NCBI RefSeq assembly: GCF_024343575.1 | Contig: NZ_RJUA01000010.1 | Coordinates: forward strand, 45,781-109,780 | Reading direction: 5' to 3' | Source: Lacihabitans sp. LS3-19 | Lineage (GTDB): Bacteria; Bacteroidota; Bacteroidia; Cytophagales; Spirosomataceae | Length of the DNA: 64,000 bases | Shown: one piece after another, positions 1 through 8,972 of the stretch | Layout of the letters: each line of letters starts with the position of its first letter | Position numbering within the stretch: the first letter of the stretch is position 1 | Made by a program: the position numbers and the translations under genes | Notes under the pieces: model-generated | What the model was told of the DNA's origin: nothing | Database searches by the model: none | The model's input: the letters and a program-made list of their open reading frames with translations, nothing else

Positions 1-1282
1 TTCTATGTCCACGAATTTCGGCTTCATCATGTACACCGCCAAGAGCCATTCTTACATACTCCCTGCCCAAGGCTTTGGCTATTGATTTCCCCAAAGAAGT
101 CTTTCCAACTCCTGGAGGGCCATATAAACATAGCAAAGGAGCTTTCATGTCATTTCTGAGTTTTAGCACAGCTAAATACTCCAATATACGCTCTTTCACT
201 TTTTGCAATCCAAAATGATCGCCGTCTAAAATCCTTTTGGCACGAGAAAGTGAAAAATTATCTTTACTGTATTCATTCCAAGGCAAATCAACCAGAAGCT
301 CAGCATAACCCAACGAAACACCATATTCTGGGGCCATTGAATTCATACGCATGATCTTATTAAGTTCTTTGTTGAAATGTTCATTGATTTCAGGCGACCA
401 TTTCTTTTTGGCACCTTTAGCTCTTAATTTATCTACCTCTTGATCAGGAGATTCTTGCCCCAATTCTTCTTGAAGGACCTTAATTTGCTGACGTAAGTAA
501 TATTCTTTTTGTTGTTGGTCAATATCAGAAGTAGCTTTACTTTGGATATCTTTTTTGATTTCCAAAACTTGAACTTCCTTCAGCATATGCTCAAGAAGCT
601 TAACCGCTTGATCATATCCGTCAAAAGTTTCTAGAAGCAATTGCTTATCCGAAATACCGATATTAAGATTTGACGATAGAAAGTGCGTCAAAAAATTAGG
701 CGTATCAATATTATTTATGGCAATTTGAGCATCTCTAGGAATTTCTGGATTCAGATTCAAAATATTCAAAGCCGCTTCTTTTAAGCTAGAAATCAAAGCT
801 TTGGTTTCCTTCTTTTTGGGATTCGGAAATTTATCCTCAATATATTCAACTTTAGCAGTTAAATAAGGCTCTAATTTTGTAAATTCTTCAACTTTAAACC
901 TCCTTCTTCCCTGCAAAATGATAGTAACATTGCCATCAGGCAACACAATCATTTTCAAAATATGAGCTATTGTTCCTACTTTGTACAAATCATCCACAGT
1001 AGGCTCGTCATTGGTTTGACGAACTTGGGAAATTATGCCCAAGGTTTTGTCACCTTTGTAGGCTTTCTTAACGAGTTTAGTGCCTTTGGTACGTGTTACA
1101 GTAACAGGAATTACAATTCCAGGAAAAAGCACGGTGTTTCTTAAAGGTAGAATTGGAAGTTCGGTAGGTAAATTATTATCATCCTCCATCACTTCATCAG
1201 GCGGGGCGATTTCAATCATCTCCACGCTCTCAATGTTTTTCCCTGAAAGACCAATATTATTAAAATTTTCGAAATCTAGCAT
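1..1282 (-). CDS. lon: ATP-dependent protease Lon, N-terminal part (cut by window edge)
   Basis: Lon is a cytosolic AAA+ serine protease that unfolds and degrades damaged and regulatory proteins. About 427 residues are visible, translated from the ATG at 1282; the rest lies left of the window. The N-terminal substrate-binding domain starts near residue 46 (LPILPLRNTVLFPG). A long helical region follows (YYLRQQIKVLQEEL), then the Walker A motif GPPGVGKT at about residues 388-395. The sequence ends at EIRGHR, before Walker B and the Ser-Lys protease domain, so catalytic residues cannot be checked. The gene follows hisF on the same strand after a 293-bp gap and probably has its own promoter. Identification is from motifs and is secure. 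Confidence 0.96.
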   Translation of the reverse strand, partial: MLDFENFNNIGLSGKNIESVEMIEIAPPDEVMEDDNNLPTELPILPLRNTVLFPGIVIPVTVTRTKGTKLVKKAYKGDKTLGIISQVRQTNDEPTVDDLYKVGTIAHILKMIVLPDGNVTIILQGRRRFKVEEFTKLEPYLTAKVEYIEDKFPNPKKKETKALISSLKEAALNILNLNPEIPRDAQIAINNIDTPNFLTHFLSSNLNIGISDKQLLLETFDGYDQAVKLLEHMLKEVQVLEIKKDIQSKATSDIDQQQKEYYLRQQIKVLQEELGQESPDQEVDKLRAKGAKKKWSPEINEHFNKELNKIMRMNSMAPEYGVSLGYAELLVDLPWNEYSKDNFSLSRAKRILDGDHFGLQKVKERILEYLAVLKLRNDMKAPLLCLYGPPGVGKTSLGKSIAKALGREYVRMALGGVHDEAEIRGHR

Positions 1283-1575
1283 TAATGTTATGTCAATATG
1301 TCAAACGGAATATTTGACTTGTCTATCCAATTTTGGTTAGTTATAATCGTCAAACCCTATGCCATGGGAGTTTTTCATGGCAAAATGGCAGACTTTTCAT
1401 CGAAGTAAAGGTACAAATGTTTTTTAAATCTTAAAAAGATTCCTGAAAATTCATATCTAATGGTATAATTAAAGAAAAATAATTCAAAACATATATTTAA
1501 ATAATTGACTATAAGTAATTTAAAAATACTAAAAACTATAATAATTGAAGCAGAAACAACCTGACAATTATGTCT
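1283..1575. promoter_or_regulatory. lon upstream region with two inverted repeats
   Basis: This 293-bp gap holds no gene. Two inverted repeats lie close to the lon start. GTCAAA/TTTGAC with a 7-nt spacer is at 1300-1318, ending 18 bp before the start codon. GCCATG/CATGGC with a 9-nt spacer is at 1361-1381. No perfect TAnnTTTG promoter element was found on the minus strand. The repeats could be operators or leader hairpins; this is inference. Confidence 0.3.
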
Positions 1576-2331
1576 TTAGATTCGCATAGAAATACCTTTA
1601 TTGGCCAAATATTGTTTTAAATCAGGAATAGGAATTTCTCTAAAATGAAAAATGCTAGCTGCTAGGCCTGCATCAGCTTTTCCCTTTGTAAAAACTTCAT
1701 GAAAATGCTCCATATTTCCAGCACCTCCAGAAGCTATTACTGGAATGTGCAAATTTTCGGAAACGAATGAAGTGATGTCTATTGAGAAACCATTTTTTGT
1801 ACCGTCAGCATCCATAGAAGTTAGCAAAATTTCACCTGCACCCAACTCTTCCACCTGCTTTACCCATTCTCTCGTATTCAAAGAAGTCGGTTTTCTACCA
1901 CCATGTGTATGTACAATATCTACTCCATCTACATATCTTGTGTCTACTGCCACAACAATACACTGACTACCAAACTCTTTAGCGAGTTGATATACCAAAT
2001 CCGGATTCCTAACAGCCGAAGAATTTATAGAAACTTTGTCTGCACCAGCATTTAACAATTTAGAAACGTCCGAAATACTGCCTATACCTCCTCCAACTGT
2101 AAATGGAATATTGACAGCATGTGCAACTTTATTTACGAGGTCAAGTAGCGTTTTACGCTCTTCTACAGTAGCCGTTATGTCCAAAAACACCAATTCGTCG
2201 GCACCTTCTTTGGCATAAATTGCAGCAAGTTCTACGGGGTCACCTGCATCTCTTAAATCTACAAAGTTGGTCCCTTTTACAGTTCGACCTTCTTTGATAT
2301 CTAAGCAAGGAATTATTCTTTTAGTTAACAT
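1576..2331 (-). CDS. hisF: Imidazole glycerol phosphate synthase cyclase subunit HisF
   Basis: HisF is the TIM-barrel subunit that takes ammonia from HisH and converts PRFAR to imidazole glycerol phosphate and AICAR, linking histidine and purine synthesis. The 251-residue length is normal. Both catalytic aspartates are present: D11 in PCLDIKEG and D130 in VVAVDTR. The phosphate-binding loops GGGIGS and ASGGAG are also visible. The start overlaps the hisA stop by 7 nt, so the two are translationally coupled as the end of a hisH-hisA-hisF operon. The usual next gene, hisIE, is absent here; lon follows instead. Confidence 0.97.
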   Translation of the reverse strand: MLTKRIIPCLDIKEGRTVKGTNFVDLRDAGDPVELAAIYAKEGADELVFLDITATVEERKTLLDLVNKVAHAVNIPFTVGGGIGSISDVSKLLNAGADKVSINSSAVRNPDLVYQLAKEFGSQCIVVAVDTRYVDGVDIVHTHGGRKPTSLNTREWVKQVEELGAGEILLTSMDADGTKNGFSIDITSFVSENLHIPVIASGGAGNMEHFHEVFTKGKADAGLAASIFHFREIPIPDLKQYLANKGISMRI

Positions 2332-3047
2332 AAAAACTTCTGAAGATCTTTTAAATCAATTTTACCTTCGTAAATCGCTTTTCCTACTATCACACCAAAA
2401 ATACCTTCTTCATTTAATTGCTCAATGTCAGACATTTGGCTTACACCTCCACTCGCAATAACCTTTAAATCAGGAAATTGATTTTGCATTTTTTCATACA
2501 AATCAAAAGATGGGCCCGGCAAAAGACCATCTTTGGCTACATCTGTACTAATGGTATATTTTATTCCTTTGCTGATATAGTCTTTTAAAAAATCGAAAAT
2601 AGAAACCTCTGTAGATTCTTGCCAGCCAGAAATTGCTATTTTTTCATCTTTCGCGTCTGCCCCTAAAATTATTTTTTCGGAACCGTAAGTTTCTAACCAA
2701 CCCAAAAACATTTCAGCGTTTTTGATGGCAATACTTCCACCAGTTATCATTTTAGCACCAAAATCAAAGGCTTTTTGAATATCTTCATTGGACTGTATTC
2801 CACCTCCAAAATCAATAATTAGCCTAGTATTGTTTGCTATTTTCTCTAAAACTTTATGATTGATAATTTTCTTTTGCTTAGCCCCATCCAAATCTACCAA
2901 ATGTAGCCTTTTTATGCCAGCATCCGCAAATTCCTTCGCCACTTCAAGTGGGTCTTCATTGTAGATTTTCTTTTGTGCATAATCGCCTTGCGTAAGCCTA
3001 ACACACTTACCATCAATAATATCTATAGCAGGTATTACCTCTATCAT
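2325..3047 (-). CDS. hisA: Phosphoribosylformimino-5-aminoimidazole carboxamide ribotide isomerase HisA
   Basis: HisA catalyses the Amadori rearrangement of ProFAR to PRFAR in histidine synthesis. The 240-residue TIM barrel has the expected catalytic aspartates, D9 in IPAIDI and D131 in LGADAKD. Phosphate-binding GGGIQS and ASGGVS loops are visible. It overlaps hisH by 4 nt upstream and hisF by 7 nt downstream, which indicates one coupled operon. Nothing unusual was seen in the protein. Confidence 0.97.
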   Translation of the reverse strand: MIEVIPAIDIIDGKCVRLTQGDYAQKKIYNEDPLEVAKEFADAGIKRLHLVDLDGAKQKKIINHKVLEKIANNTRLIIDFGGGIQSNEDIQKAFDFGAKMITGGSIAIKNAEMFLGWLETYGSEKIILGADAKDEKIAISGWQESTEVSIFDFLKDYISKGIKYTISTDVAKDGLLPGPSFDLYEKMQNQFPDLKVIASGGVSQMSDIEQLNEEGIFGVIVGKAIYEGKIDLKDLQKFLC

Positions 3048-3640
3048 AATTCTAAAAAGTTTTTAAATATTTGCTGTCCTACTTCGCCACTTATTTCTGA
3101 ATGAAACTGGCAAGCGTAAAAATTATCTTTCTGTAGCATAGCTGAATATTCCAAAACATAGTCTGTTTTGGCTACAGTAAACTCAGAAAGTGGAGCATAG
3201 AAACTGTGATTATAATATACATAAGAATGTTCTTTTACATCTCTACAAATTGACGATTGAATATCATAAATATCATTCCAACCTGTTTGGGGTATTTTCA
3301 AACCTAGTTCTTTAGGAAACTTAAGAATCGGCACATTAAAAACACCTAAACATTCTGTATCGCTTTCTTCAGAATAATCGCATAACAATTGCATTCCTAC
3401 ACATGTACCAAGGAAAGGCTGCTTAAGACCTGGGATTAATTTATCCAAACCAGTTTCCTTTAAACTTTTCATGGCAGACCCAGCCTCTCCTACTCCTGGA
3501 AATATAATTTTATTGGCATTTTGAATTTTTTCAGGGTCGTCTGTGAGCTCATAAGTAGCTCCTATTCGCTCCAAAGCTATAATGACTGACATTATATTGC
3601 CCGCATTATATTTTATGATGGAAATCTCTGGTTTAATCAT
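3044..3640 (-). CDS. hisH: Imidazole glycerol phosphate synthase glutaminase subunit HisH
   Basis: HisH is a class I glutamine amidotransferase that supplies ammonia to HisF. The catalytic triad is intact: nucleophile C80 in LGTCVGMQ, with H180 and E182 in CQFHSE. The 198-residue length is standard. It is the first gene of the hisH-hisA-hisF cluster. The earlier histidine genes (hisG, D, C, B) are not next to it, since a divergent gene lies upstream, so the pathway is split in this genome. A terminator-like hairpin lies about 55 nt upstream of the start and may affect expression. Confidence 0.96.
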   Translation of the reverse strand: MIKPEISIIKYNAGNIMSVIIALERIGATYELTDDPEKIQNANKIIFPGVGEAGSAMKSLKETGLDKLIPGLKQPFLGTCVGMQLLCDYSEESDTECLGVFNVPILKFPKELGLKIPQTGWNDIYDIQSSICRDVKEHSYVYYNHSFYAPLSEFTVAKTDYVLEYSAMLQKDNFYACQFHSEISGEVGQQIFKNFLEL

Positions 3641-3988
3641 TTCACAAAAATACGTCTCATTTCTTTGCGAGCCATGCTATTAATAAAAAATAAAACCCGA
3701 CTAATTTGTCGGGCCTATTTGTTCGCTAAATTTGTCAGGAAAAAATCTTTCGTGTAATGGATTGATTATTAATATATTTTGCAAAATAAATTATACTTAT
3801 TCCAATTCCAAAATATAAATGCAATTAATCTTCAAAAAATTAACATTCTTGGACTAATTAATAGAAATAATACAATAAATATAATATTAATGTAATTGCC
3901 AATTAGGTAATTGTAGTTTAAATAAATAAATTTGCCCAAATTTATATACCTATTAAACCTTACATTTCGCGTAAGAGAAAAAGCTTAA
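3641..3988. promoter_or_regulatory. Divergent regulatory region between hisH and the polyprenyl synthase gene
   Basis: This is 348 bp of AT-rich DNA without a gene. On the plus strand TAAATTTG at 3927-3934 matches the Bacteroidota -7 element and would start transcription near 3941, about 48 nt before the synthase ATG. A hairpin (CCCGAC/GTCGGG, 3696-3713) lies on the hisH side and is listed separately. I found no clear -7 element at a usable distance for hisH and no leader peptide with a run of histidine codons. Confidence 0.5.
3682..3713 (-). terminator. Terminator-like hairpin in the hisH leader
   Basis: On the minus strand the stem CCCGAC/GTCGGG (3696-3713, 6-nt loop) is followed by TTTTATTTTTTATT. 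That is the shape of an intrinsic terminator, placed 56-73 nt before hisH. It could be an attenuator of the his operon or could stop antisense transcription from the divergent gene. Function is inference. Confidence 0.5.
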
Positions 3989-4963
3989 ATGGCCATTTCA
4001 ATTGATGAAATACAAGCTCCGATTTCGGAAGAAATGAAAAGTTTCGAGAAGAAATTCAGGAATTCGATGAAAACCAATGTAATGCTTCTTGACCAAATCA
4101 TGAAGTATATCATTCACCGCAAAGGAAAACAAATCCGACCAATGTTTGTCTTTCTTACGGCAGGCACTGTGGGCAAAATCTCAGATTCAACTTTCAGAGG
4201 AGCCGCTTTAATAGAACTTGTTCATACTGCTTCTTTAGTCCATGACGACGTAGTTGATGACTCCAACTATCGTAGAGGTTTCTTTTCCATAAATGCACTT
4301 TGGAAAAACAAAATAGCCGTTTTGGTGGGTGATTTCCTATTAAGTAAAGGTTTAGATTTAAGTCTTAAACACAAAGATTATGACTTGATGGAGATTGTTA
4401 ACAATGCTGTGAAGGAAATGAGCGAAGGCGAACTTTTACAAATAGAAAAAGCAAGGAAACTTGACATTACTGAAGATATTTATTTTGATGTAATAAGACA
4501 AAAAACTGCCTCCTTGATAGCTTCTTGCTGTGCTGTTGGTGCTGCTTCTACTGGAGCAAAAGCCGAAGAAATTGAAAAAGCGAGACTATTGGGTGAAAAA
4601 ATCGGTATGGCTTTTCAAATCAAAGACGATTTGTTTGATTTTGGAACTGACGAAATTGGAAAACCAACTGGTATAGATATCAAAGAAAAAAAAATGACTT
4701 TGCCATTGATATATGCCTTAAATAATACCTCTTGGCTTACCAAACGAAAAATAATCAACCTCATCAAAAATCAATCTAATAAGCCTTCGAAAGTAATGGA
4801 AGTGATTGAGTTTGTAAAAGGCTCTGGTGGAATTGAATACACCAAAAAAGTAATGCAAAGTTTTGTAGATCAAGCTTATGAAATCCTGGATTCTTTTCCT
4901 GAATCAATACATAAGAATTCACTTAAAAATTTGGTTCAGTTTACGATAGAAAGAACAAAATAA
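3989..4963 (+). CDS. Polyprenyl diphosphate synthase (IspB-like)
   Basis: This is a trans-isoprenyl diphosphate synthase that lengthens an allylic diphosphate with isopentenyl diphosphate, most likely to make the menaquinone side chain. The two aspartate-rich Mg-binding motifs are present: DDVVD at residues 86-90 and DDLFD at 213-217, with QIRPMF and QKTASL also typical. The 324-residue length fits octaprenyl or heptaprenyl synthases rather than the shorter farnesyl synthases. Chain length cannot be read with confidence. The gene stands alone, with a -7 element at 3927-3934 and a shared terminator downstream. Confidence 0.9.
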   Translation: MAISIDEIQAPISEEMKSFEKKFRNSMKTNVMLLDQIMKYIIHRKGKQIRPMFVFLTAGTVGKISDSTFRGAALIELVHTASLVHDDVVDDSNYRRGFFSINALWKNKIAVLVGDFLLSKGLDLSLKHKDYDLMEIVNNAVKEMSEGELLQIEKARKLDITEDIYFDVIRQKTASLIASCCAVGAASTGAKAEEIEKARLLGEKIGMAFQIKDDLFDFGTDEIGKPTGIDIKEKKMTLPLIYALNNTSWLTKRKIINLIKNQSNKPSKVMEVIEFVKGSGGIEYTKKVMQSFVDQAYEILDSFPESIHKNSLKNLVQFTIERTK

Positions 4964-4988
4964 ATCTTATTCGTCAAAAATACTTCAT

Positions 4989-5016
4989 AAAAAAAGCCCT
5001 AAAAAGGGCTTTTTTC
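4989..5016. terminator. Bidirectional intrinsic terminator
   Basis: AAAAAAGCCCT, a 4-nt A loop, then AGGGCTTTTTT (stem 4990-5000 with 5005-5015). The hairpin has A and T runs on both sides and sits between the convergent polyprenyl synthase and prc genes, so it can serve both. Confidence 0.9.
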
Positions 5017-5037
5017 ATTATCAATACCATTCTTGAT

Positions 5038-7119
5038 TTATTTCATAATAGAAATCATATCGCAAAGGATTTTCTCAGATTCTGTCATATACAAATCATC
5101 TTCTTTATCTGATTTGCCATTAGACTTATTCATTTTTTTCACTGCTTTGCGATTGTTCTCAGTCTCTTCTTTCTCTTTTTTCCTCACTTCGTAGTTTAAA
5201 GAATACTCCTTTTTGTCTTTTTGAGCTTTATATTCATCTAAATCTTCAACCAGCTCTTTCAAACTTTCATCTGTCTTCAATCTAGTTTGAAACTTACTAT
5301 CTAGCTTACCAATCAATTTGTCAGTAATAGTATTTACTACAACAAAGCTAGCCTTGTCAACTTCATCATAAGGCAAAGCTGTTGGCTGCGAACTTTCGCC
5401 CATTTCGTCAGGATCAAATGGAGAAGGCAATTCGATATCTGGCTCCACACCTTTCAACTGTGTACTATTACCTGTGATTCTGTAAAATTTCTCTGTTGTT
5501 AACTTCAGTTGTCCAAAACGCTCTTTGGTATCAAAGCCCAAACCGTTAGAGCCAACTCCAACCGCATTTTCTTTGGTATTTCTAGAAGCCTGACGAGGAG
5601 AGTTTAAGAATTGATCTAAATCCACCAATTGTTGCACAGTACCTTTTCCATAAGATCTTTCACCAACTATAAGTCCTCTTTTATAGTCTTGAATAGCACC
5701 GGCAAAAATTTCAGAAGCCGAAGCACTAAATCTGTTTTGCAATATCATTAAAGGACCATCGTATACCAATTCTGAATCTGTATCAGACTCTACATCTACT
5801 TTGCCTCTACCCGTTCTTCTTTGAACTACCGGACCTTCCGTAATAAACAAACCAGAAAGGTTAATAGCTTCAGTCAAGGAACCACCACCATTATTTCTAA
5901 GGTCTATTAATACGCCATCTACGCCTTTCTCTTCAAAATCTAACAAAAATTTCTTCACGTCTTTGGTAGTACTTTGAAAATCTCCTCCTTTTCGTGCATA
6001 TTCAAAATCCCTGTAAAACATTGGAATATCAATTACACCAATTTTATAAGTTTTCTTATCGTGTTTTACATCAATTATCTCACTTTGAGCAACAGCCTCT
6101 TCAAGTTTTATCTTTTCTCTAACTATTCTCAAAAGTTTAGGCTCGGAGTCTGCAGGAGCATCAGAAGGCAAAAGTTTCAATCTTACAACGGTTCCTTTTT
6201 TACCTCTAATAAGTTTAACGGCATCATCAGTAAGCCAACCAATAATATCTTGAAATTCACCATCATCGCCTTGAGCAACCGCTACGATATAATCATTCTT
6301 ATTGCCTTGTCCATTTTTATACAATGGACCGGCCACTACTATATCTTTTATCATTACATAGTCTCCTTCGTTCATAAGAGTTGCACCAATACCCTCCAAA
6401 GACTGGCTCATTTCAATATTAAATTGAGCTGCGGTACTAGGTATCATATAAGAAGTATGAGGATCGATAACCTCAGTAAATGAATTCATAAAAGTCTGAA
6501 AAACATCTTCCGCTCTCCACTTCAAAACTCTCGTCTCATACATGTCGTAGCGTTTGTTCAACGTAGCCAAAATAGCACTATCAGAGCTTCCACTTAACTT
6601 CAATCCTAAAGCTTGACTCAAAACGATTTTGTTCCAAACTCCATCTAATTCTTCCTGATTTGAAGCCCATTTAGCGTCATTTCTGTTAACTTGATAAGTA
6701 TCGTTTGTAGTAAAATCCATTGGCTTAGTCAAATATTCTTTGATATAAGCATGCCTTTGCTTATATTTTTGGCGATAGGCATTAAATACCTCAAATGGCC
6801 CCGTCAAATCCCCCGAAAGCATGGCTTCATCCATCTTGAATCTGTATTTTTCAAATTCATCAATTTCGGATTTGGTAAAATAGGCTTTTGAACCGTCAAC
6901 ATTTTCAATAAAAGAGCTCCAAACTTTACTAGAAAGACTGTCGTCAAGTGTAAACTTTCGATAATGGTAGTTATTCAAAAACTGCGTTACAAAAGCCTGA
7001 ACTTTTGATTGCGAAGCATTTGGCACTAAATCATCATAACTATACTTTGGCGAATCCGTTTGGGCATTAACAAAATACCCTGAAAAGCCGATTAAAGCAA
7101 TTAAGAAACTCTTTTTCAT
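5038..7119 (-). CDS. prc: Periplasmic tail-specific (C-terminal processing) protease, S41 family
   Basis: This Prc/Tsp-type protease cleaves proteins at their C-terminal tails in the periplasm. I place the start at the ATG at 7119 (MKKSFLIALIGFSG, a clear signal peptide ending near NAQ); the frame extends upstream only to a TTG at 7149. The product is about 693 residues. Order: N-terminal helical domain, PDZ domain (around GIGATLMNEGD), then the S41 domain with LRNNGGGSL. The catalytic Ser is in RFSASASE and the Lys in SYGKGT, 25 residues apart as in E. coli Prc. The C-terminal part is lysine-rich. An FKBP isomerase gene lies 37 bp upstream, so the two probably form an envelope protein-quality operon. 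Confidence 0.93.
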   Translation of the reverse strand: MKKSFLIALIGFSGYFVNAQTDSPKYSYDDLVPNASQSKVQAFVTQFLNNYHYRKFTLDDSLSSKVWSSFIENVDGSKAYFTKSEIDEFEKYRFKMDEAMLSGDLTGPFEVFNAYRQKYKQRHAYIKEYLTKPMDFTTNDTYQVNRNDAKWASNQEELDGVWNKIVLSQALGLKLSGSSDSAILATLNKRYDMYETRVLKWRAEDVFQTFMNSFTEVIDPHTSYMIPSTAAQFNIEMSQSLEGIGATLMNEGDYVMIKDIVVAGPLYKNGQGNKNDYIVAVAQGDDGEFQDIIGWLTDDAVKLIRGKKGTVVRLKLLPSDAPADSEPKLLRIVREKIKLEEAVAQSEIIDVKHDKKTYKIGVIDIPMFYRDFEYARKGGDFQSTTKDVKKFLLDFEEKGVDGVLIDLRNNGGGSLTEAINLSGLFITEGPVVQRRTGRGKVDVESDTDSELVYDGPLMILQNRFSASASEIFAGAIQDYKRGLIVGERSYGKGTVQQLVDLDQFLNSPRQASRNTKENAVGVGSNGLGFDTKERFGQLKLTTEKFYRITGNSTQLKGVEPDIELPSPFDPDEMGESSQPTALPYDEVDKASFVVVNTITDKLIGKLDSKFQTRLKTDESLKELVEDLDEYKAQKDKKEYSLNYEVRKKEKEETENNRKAVKKMNKSNGKSDKEDDLYMTESEKILCDMISIMK

Positions 7120-7156
7120 ATTTGTATAAATTAAAAAACGCCCCAACAATAATAGG

Positions 7157-7828
7157 TCATTTTACGATTTCAATCAATTCTACATCAAAAACTAAGGCTT
7201 GATTAGGGCCAATAGACGGAGGACCTTGAGGCCCATATGCCAAATCAGATGGAATATAAAGCGTCCATTTAGAACCCACTGGCATTAATTGCAAAGCTTC
7301 AACCCATCCTTTAATAACCTGCGTAACACCAAAAGTAGCAGGCTCTCCTCTGTTTACTGAACTATCAAAAACTGTACCGTCAATAAGTGTTCCATGATAA
7401 TGAACTTTAACTTTATCCGTTTCGGCTGGTTTTAGTCCCGTTCCTGCTGTTAAAACTTTATATTGCAAGCCTGAAGGAGTAGTTACTATTCCAGGCTTTG
7501 TCTTATTTGCTGTTAAGAACGCTTCACCTTTCATTTTATTTTCATTTCCCGCTTTAGCTGCTTGACCTTGGAAATAATTTTGAATAAAACTTCCACAAGC
7601 TTCCGAGCTCATCACACTTTTATTGTTAGCAATCGCATCTTTAATAGCTTTAGCAACAATATCAGGATTTACGTTAAGTTTCTGATTACGAAGATTATCA
7701 CCGACATTCACACCAATGGCATAGCTTAGTGAATCCATTTGGGTTTTAAGGGTTTGTGCTTGTGAATTAAAAGCAGAAGTGATATAAAAAACTAAGGCAA
7801 TGATTGCTACATTTGAGCTGATTTTCAT
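7157..7828 (-). CDS. Periplasmic FKBP-type peptidyl-prolyl cis-trans isomerase
   Basis: The protein catalyses proline isomerisation and probably acts as a periplasmic chaperone. Residues 1-25 form a signal peptide (hydrophobic stretch, cleavage near SQAQ). Residues 26-110 match the helical dimerisation domain of Mip/FkpA-type proteins (MDSLSYAIGVNVGDNL). Residues 112-223 are the FKBP domain (VKVHYHGTLIDGTVFDSS, GWVEALQLM, YGPQG). At 223 residues it has the usual length. It precedes prc with 37 bp between them, and both work on unfolded or mis-tailed envelope proteins. Confidence 0.93.
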   Translation of the reverse strand: MKISSNVAIIALVFYITSAFNSQAQTLKTQMDSLSYAIGVNVGDNLRNQKLNVNPDIVAKAIKDAIANNKSVMSSEACGSFIQNYFQGQAAKAGNENKMKGEAFLTANKTKPGIVTTPSGLQYKVLTAGTGLKPAETDKVKVHYHGTLIDGTVFDSSVNRGEPATFGVTQVIKGWVEALQLMPVGSKWTLYIPSDLAYGPQGPPSIGPNQALVFDVELIEIVK

Positions 7829-7990
7829 AAAAATTTGATTATAAATTAAATAATTTCTGTTAAATACGTTAGAAAGACAAAAAAACGTAATAATTTTAAC
7901 ATTTTTAACATTAACATTAACAAATTTTAAACCAAAAAATTTGTGGTATAGTTTTTGAATTTCCTTAGAATCATATAATAACCTAATAAA
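7829..7990. promoter_or_regulatory. Divergent region with short AT repeats
   Basis: 162 bp between the FKBP and LytTR genes. It contains TTTAACATT repeated with variants (about 7895-7922). No exact TAnnTTTG promoter was found; TATAGTTTTTG near 7949-7959 is one base too long. It probably holds both promoters. Confidence 0.3.
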
Positions 7991-8938
7991 ATGTCATTTC
8001 TAAAAAGCATTTCTAATTCAATTTCGTCTTTTTTTAAAGCTATCTTTAACTTTTTTGGTTCAATAATATCTGGAATTGGACGTGCCATAAAGGCCTTCTT
8101 TGACAAATTCAAAAAACCATATCATTCGTCTACAATGAGTTTCAGAGGCTTGTTGCATTCAATAGCAGTCACAGTTACTGCATTTGTTTTATTTTATATT
8201 TTACAACCGTTTGGCATTAAAGAGATGGCCGAAGGCGATAAAATAATGGTTATGGCCATTTCTGGTATGATTGTGTTGGCTGTAATGTTAATTTGTCAAT
8301 TTGTTTTGCCATTTGTTTTGAAATCTTTTTATGACGAGCACCATTGGACCGGAACAAAACAATTGATTCAGTTTTTACTGATGTCTGTTCTTATCATCTT
8401 TGGCTTGATGTATTTTTTAAAATCAAAAAATGTTGGTGATAGCAATTTACCTATAGATGCACTAATCTACTTTGGATTTAGTGTGATTCCTTTAGCCCTA
8501 TTTGTCTACATACAAGAATCAATGCACGACGCAAAATTCAAAAGAAAGGCAGAAGGATTAAACCAAGACCTAAAAACCAAAGGAGTAGTAAACTCCGAAA
8601 ATCCACTTAAAATTTTAGTATTCCAAGGAAATTCTGAAAAATTAAGTTTGATACCTAACCAATTGATTTATGTAAAATTAGGAGCTGAAGCAGCCGAGTT
8701 TTATTATCAAAATCCTTTTGGAATAGACAAAGCAGCAATGACAATTGATACTAAATTGGTTTTGGATGAATTAAAAGACCATCCACAATTTGTGAAGTTT
8801 TCGCAAGATATTATGCTTAACTCCAACGCAATACAAAAAGTAAGTGGCACTGCCAGAGGTTATGACATCGCGATTGCTAAGGTTAATGAGATGGTTAAAG
8901 TTTCTGGAAAATTCAGAAAAAACTTAGAGAAATTGTAA
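7991..8938 (+). CDS. Membrane protein with C-terminal LytTR-like DNA-binding domain
   Basis: Residues 1-45 form an amphipathic, Phe/Lys-rich stretch. Four transmembrane helices follow at roughly residues 54-75, 85-112, 128-146 and 157-174. From about residue 205 the sequence resembles a LytTR DNA-binding domain (LIYVKLGAEAAEFYY, FVKFSQDIMLN, final MVKVSGKFRKNLEKL). Such membrane-bound LytTR proteins act as one-component regulators in Bacteroidota. No receiver domain or histidine kinase is nearby, so the signal is unknown. The start at 7991 is the first ATG of the frame; an internal ATG before SFRGLL is possible but would drop the amphipathic part. Domain call is by pattern, moderate certainty. 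Confidence 0.72.
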   Translation: MSFLKSISNSISSFFKAIFNFFGSIISGIGRAIKAFFDKFKKPYHSSTMSFRGLLHSIAVTVTAFVLFYILQPFGIKEMAEGDKIMVMAISGMIVLAVMLICQFVLPFVLKSFYDEHHWTGTKQLIQFLLMSVLIIFGLMYFLKSKNVGDSNLPIDALIYFGFSVIPLALFVYIQESMHDAKFKRKAEGLNQDLKTKGVVNSENPLKILVFQGNSEKLSLIPNQLIYVKLGAEAAEFYYQNPFGIDKAAMTIDTKLVLDELKDHPQFVKFSQDIMLNSNAIQKVSGTARGYDIAIAKVNEMVKVSGKFRKNLEKL

Positions 8939-8972
8939 AATATTGTGACAATAAAATATGTAGAGTGGAAGA

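Noticed and set aside
5974..6483. Plus-strand ORF of 169 codons inside the protease gene
   Set aside because: Antisense shadow; the minus-strand frame carries the full S41 protease motifs.
7120..7149. Longer N-terminus for the tail-specific protease from a TTG
   Set aside because: The ATG at 7119 gives a clean signal peptide; the extra ten residues would put polar sequence ahead of it.
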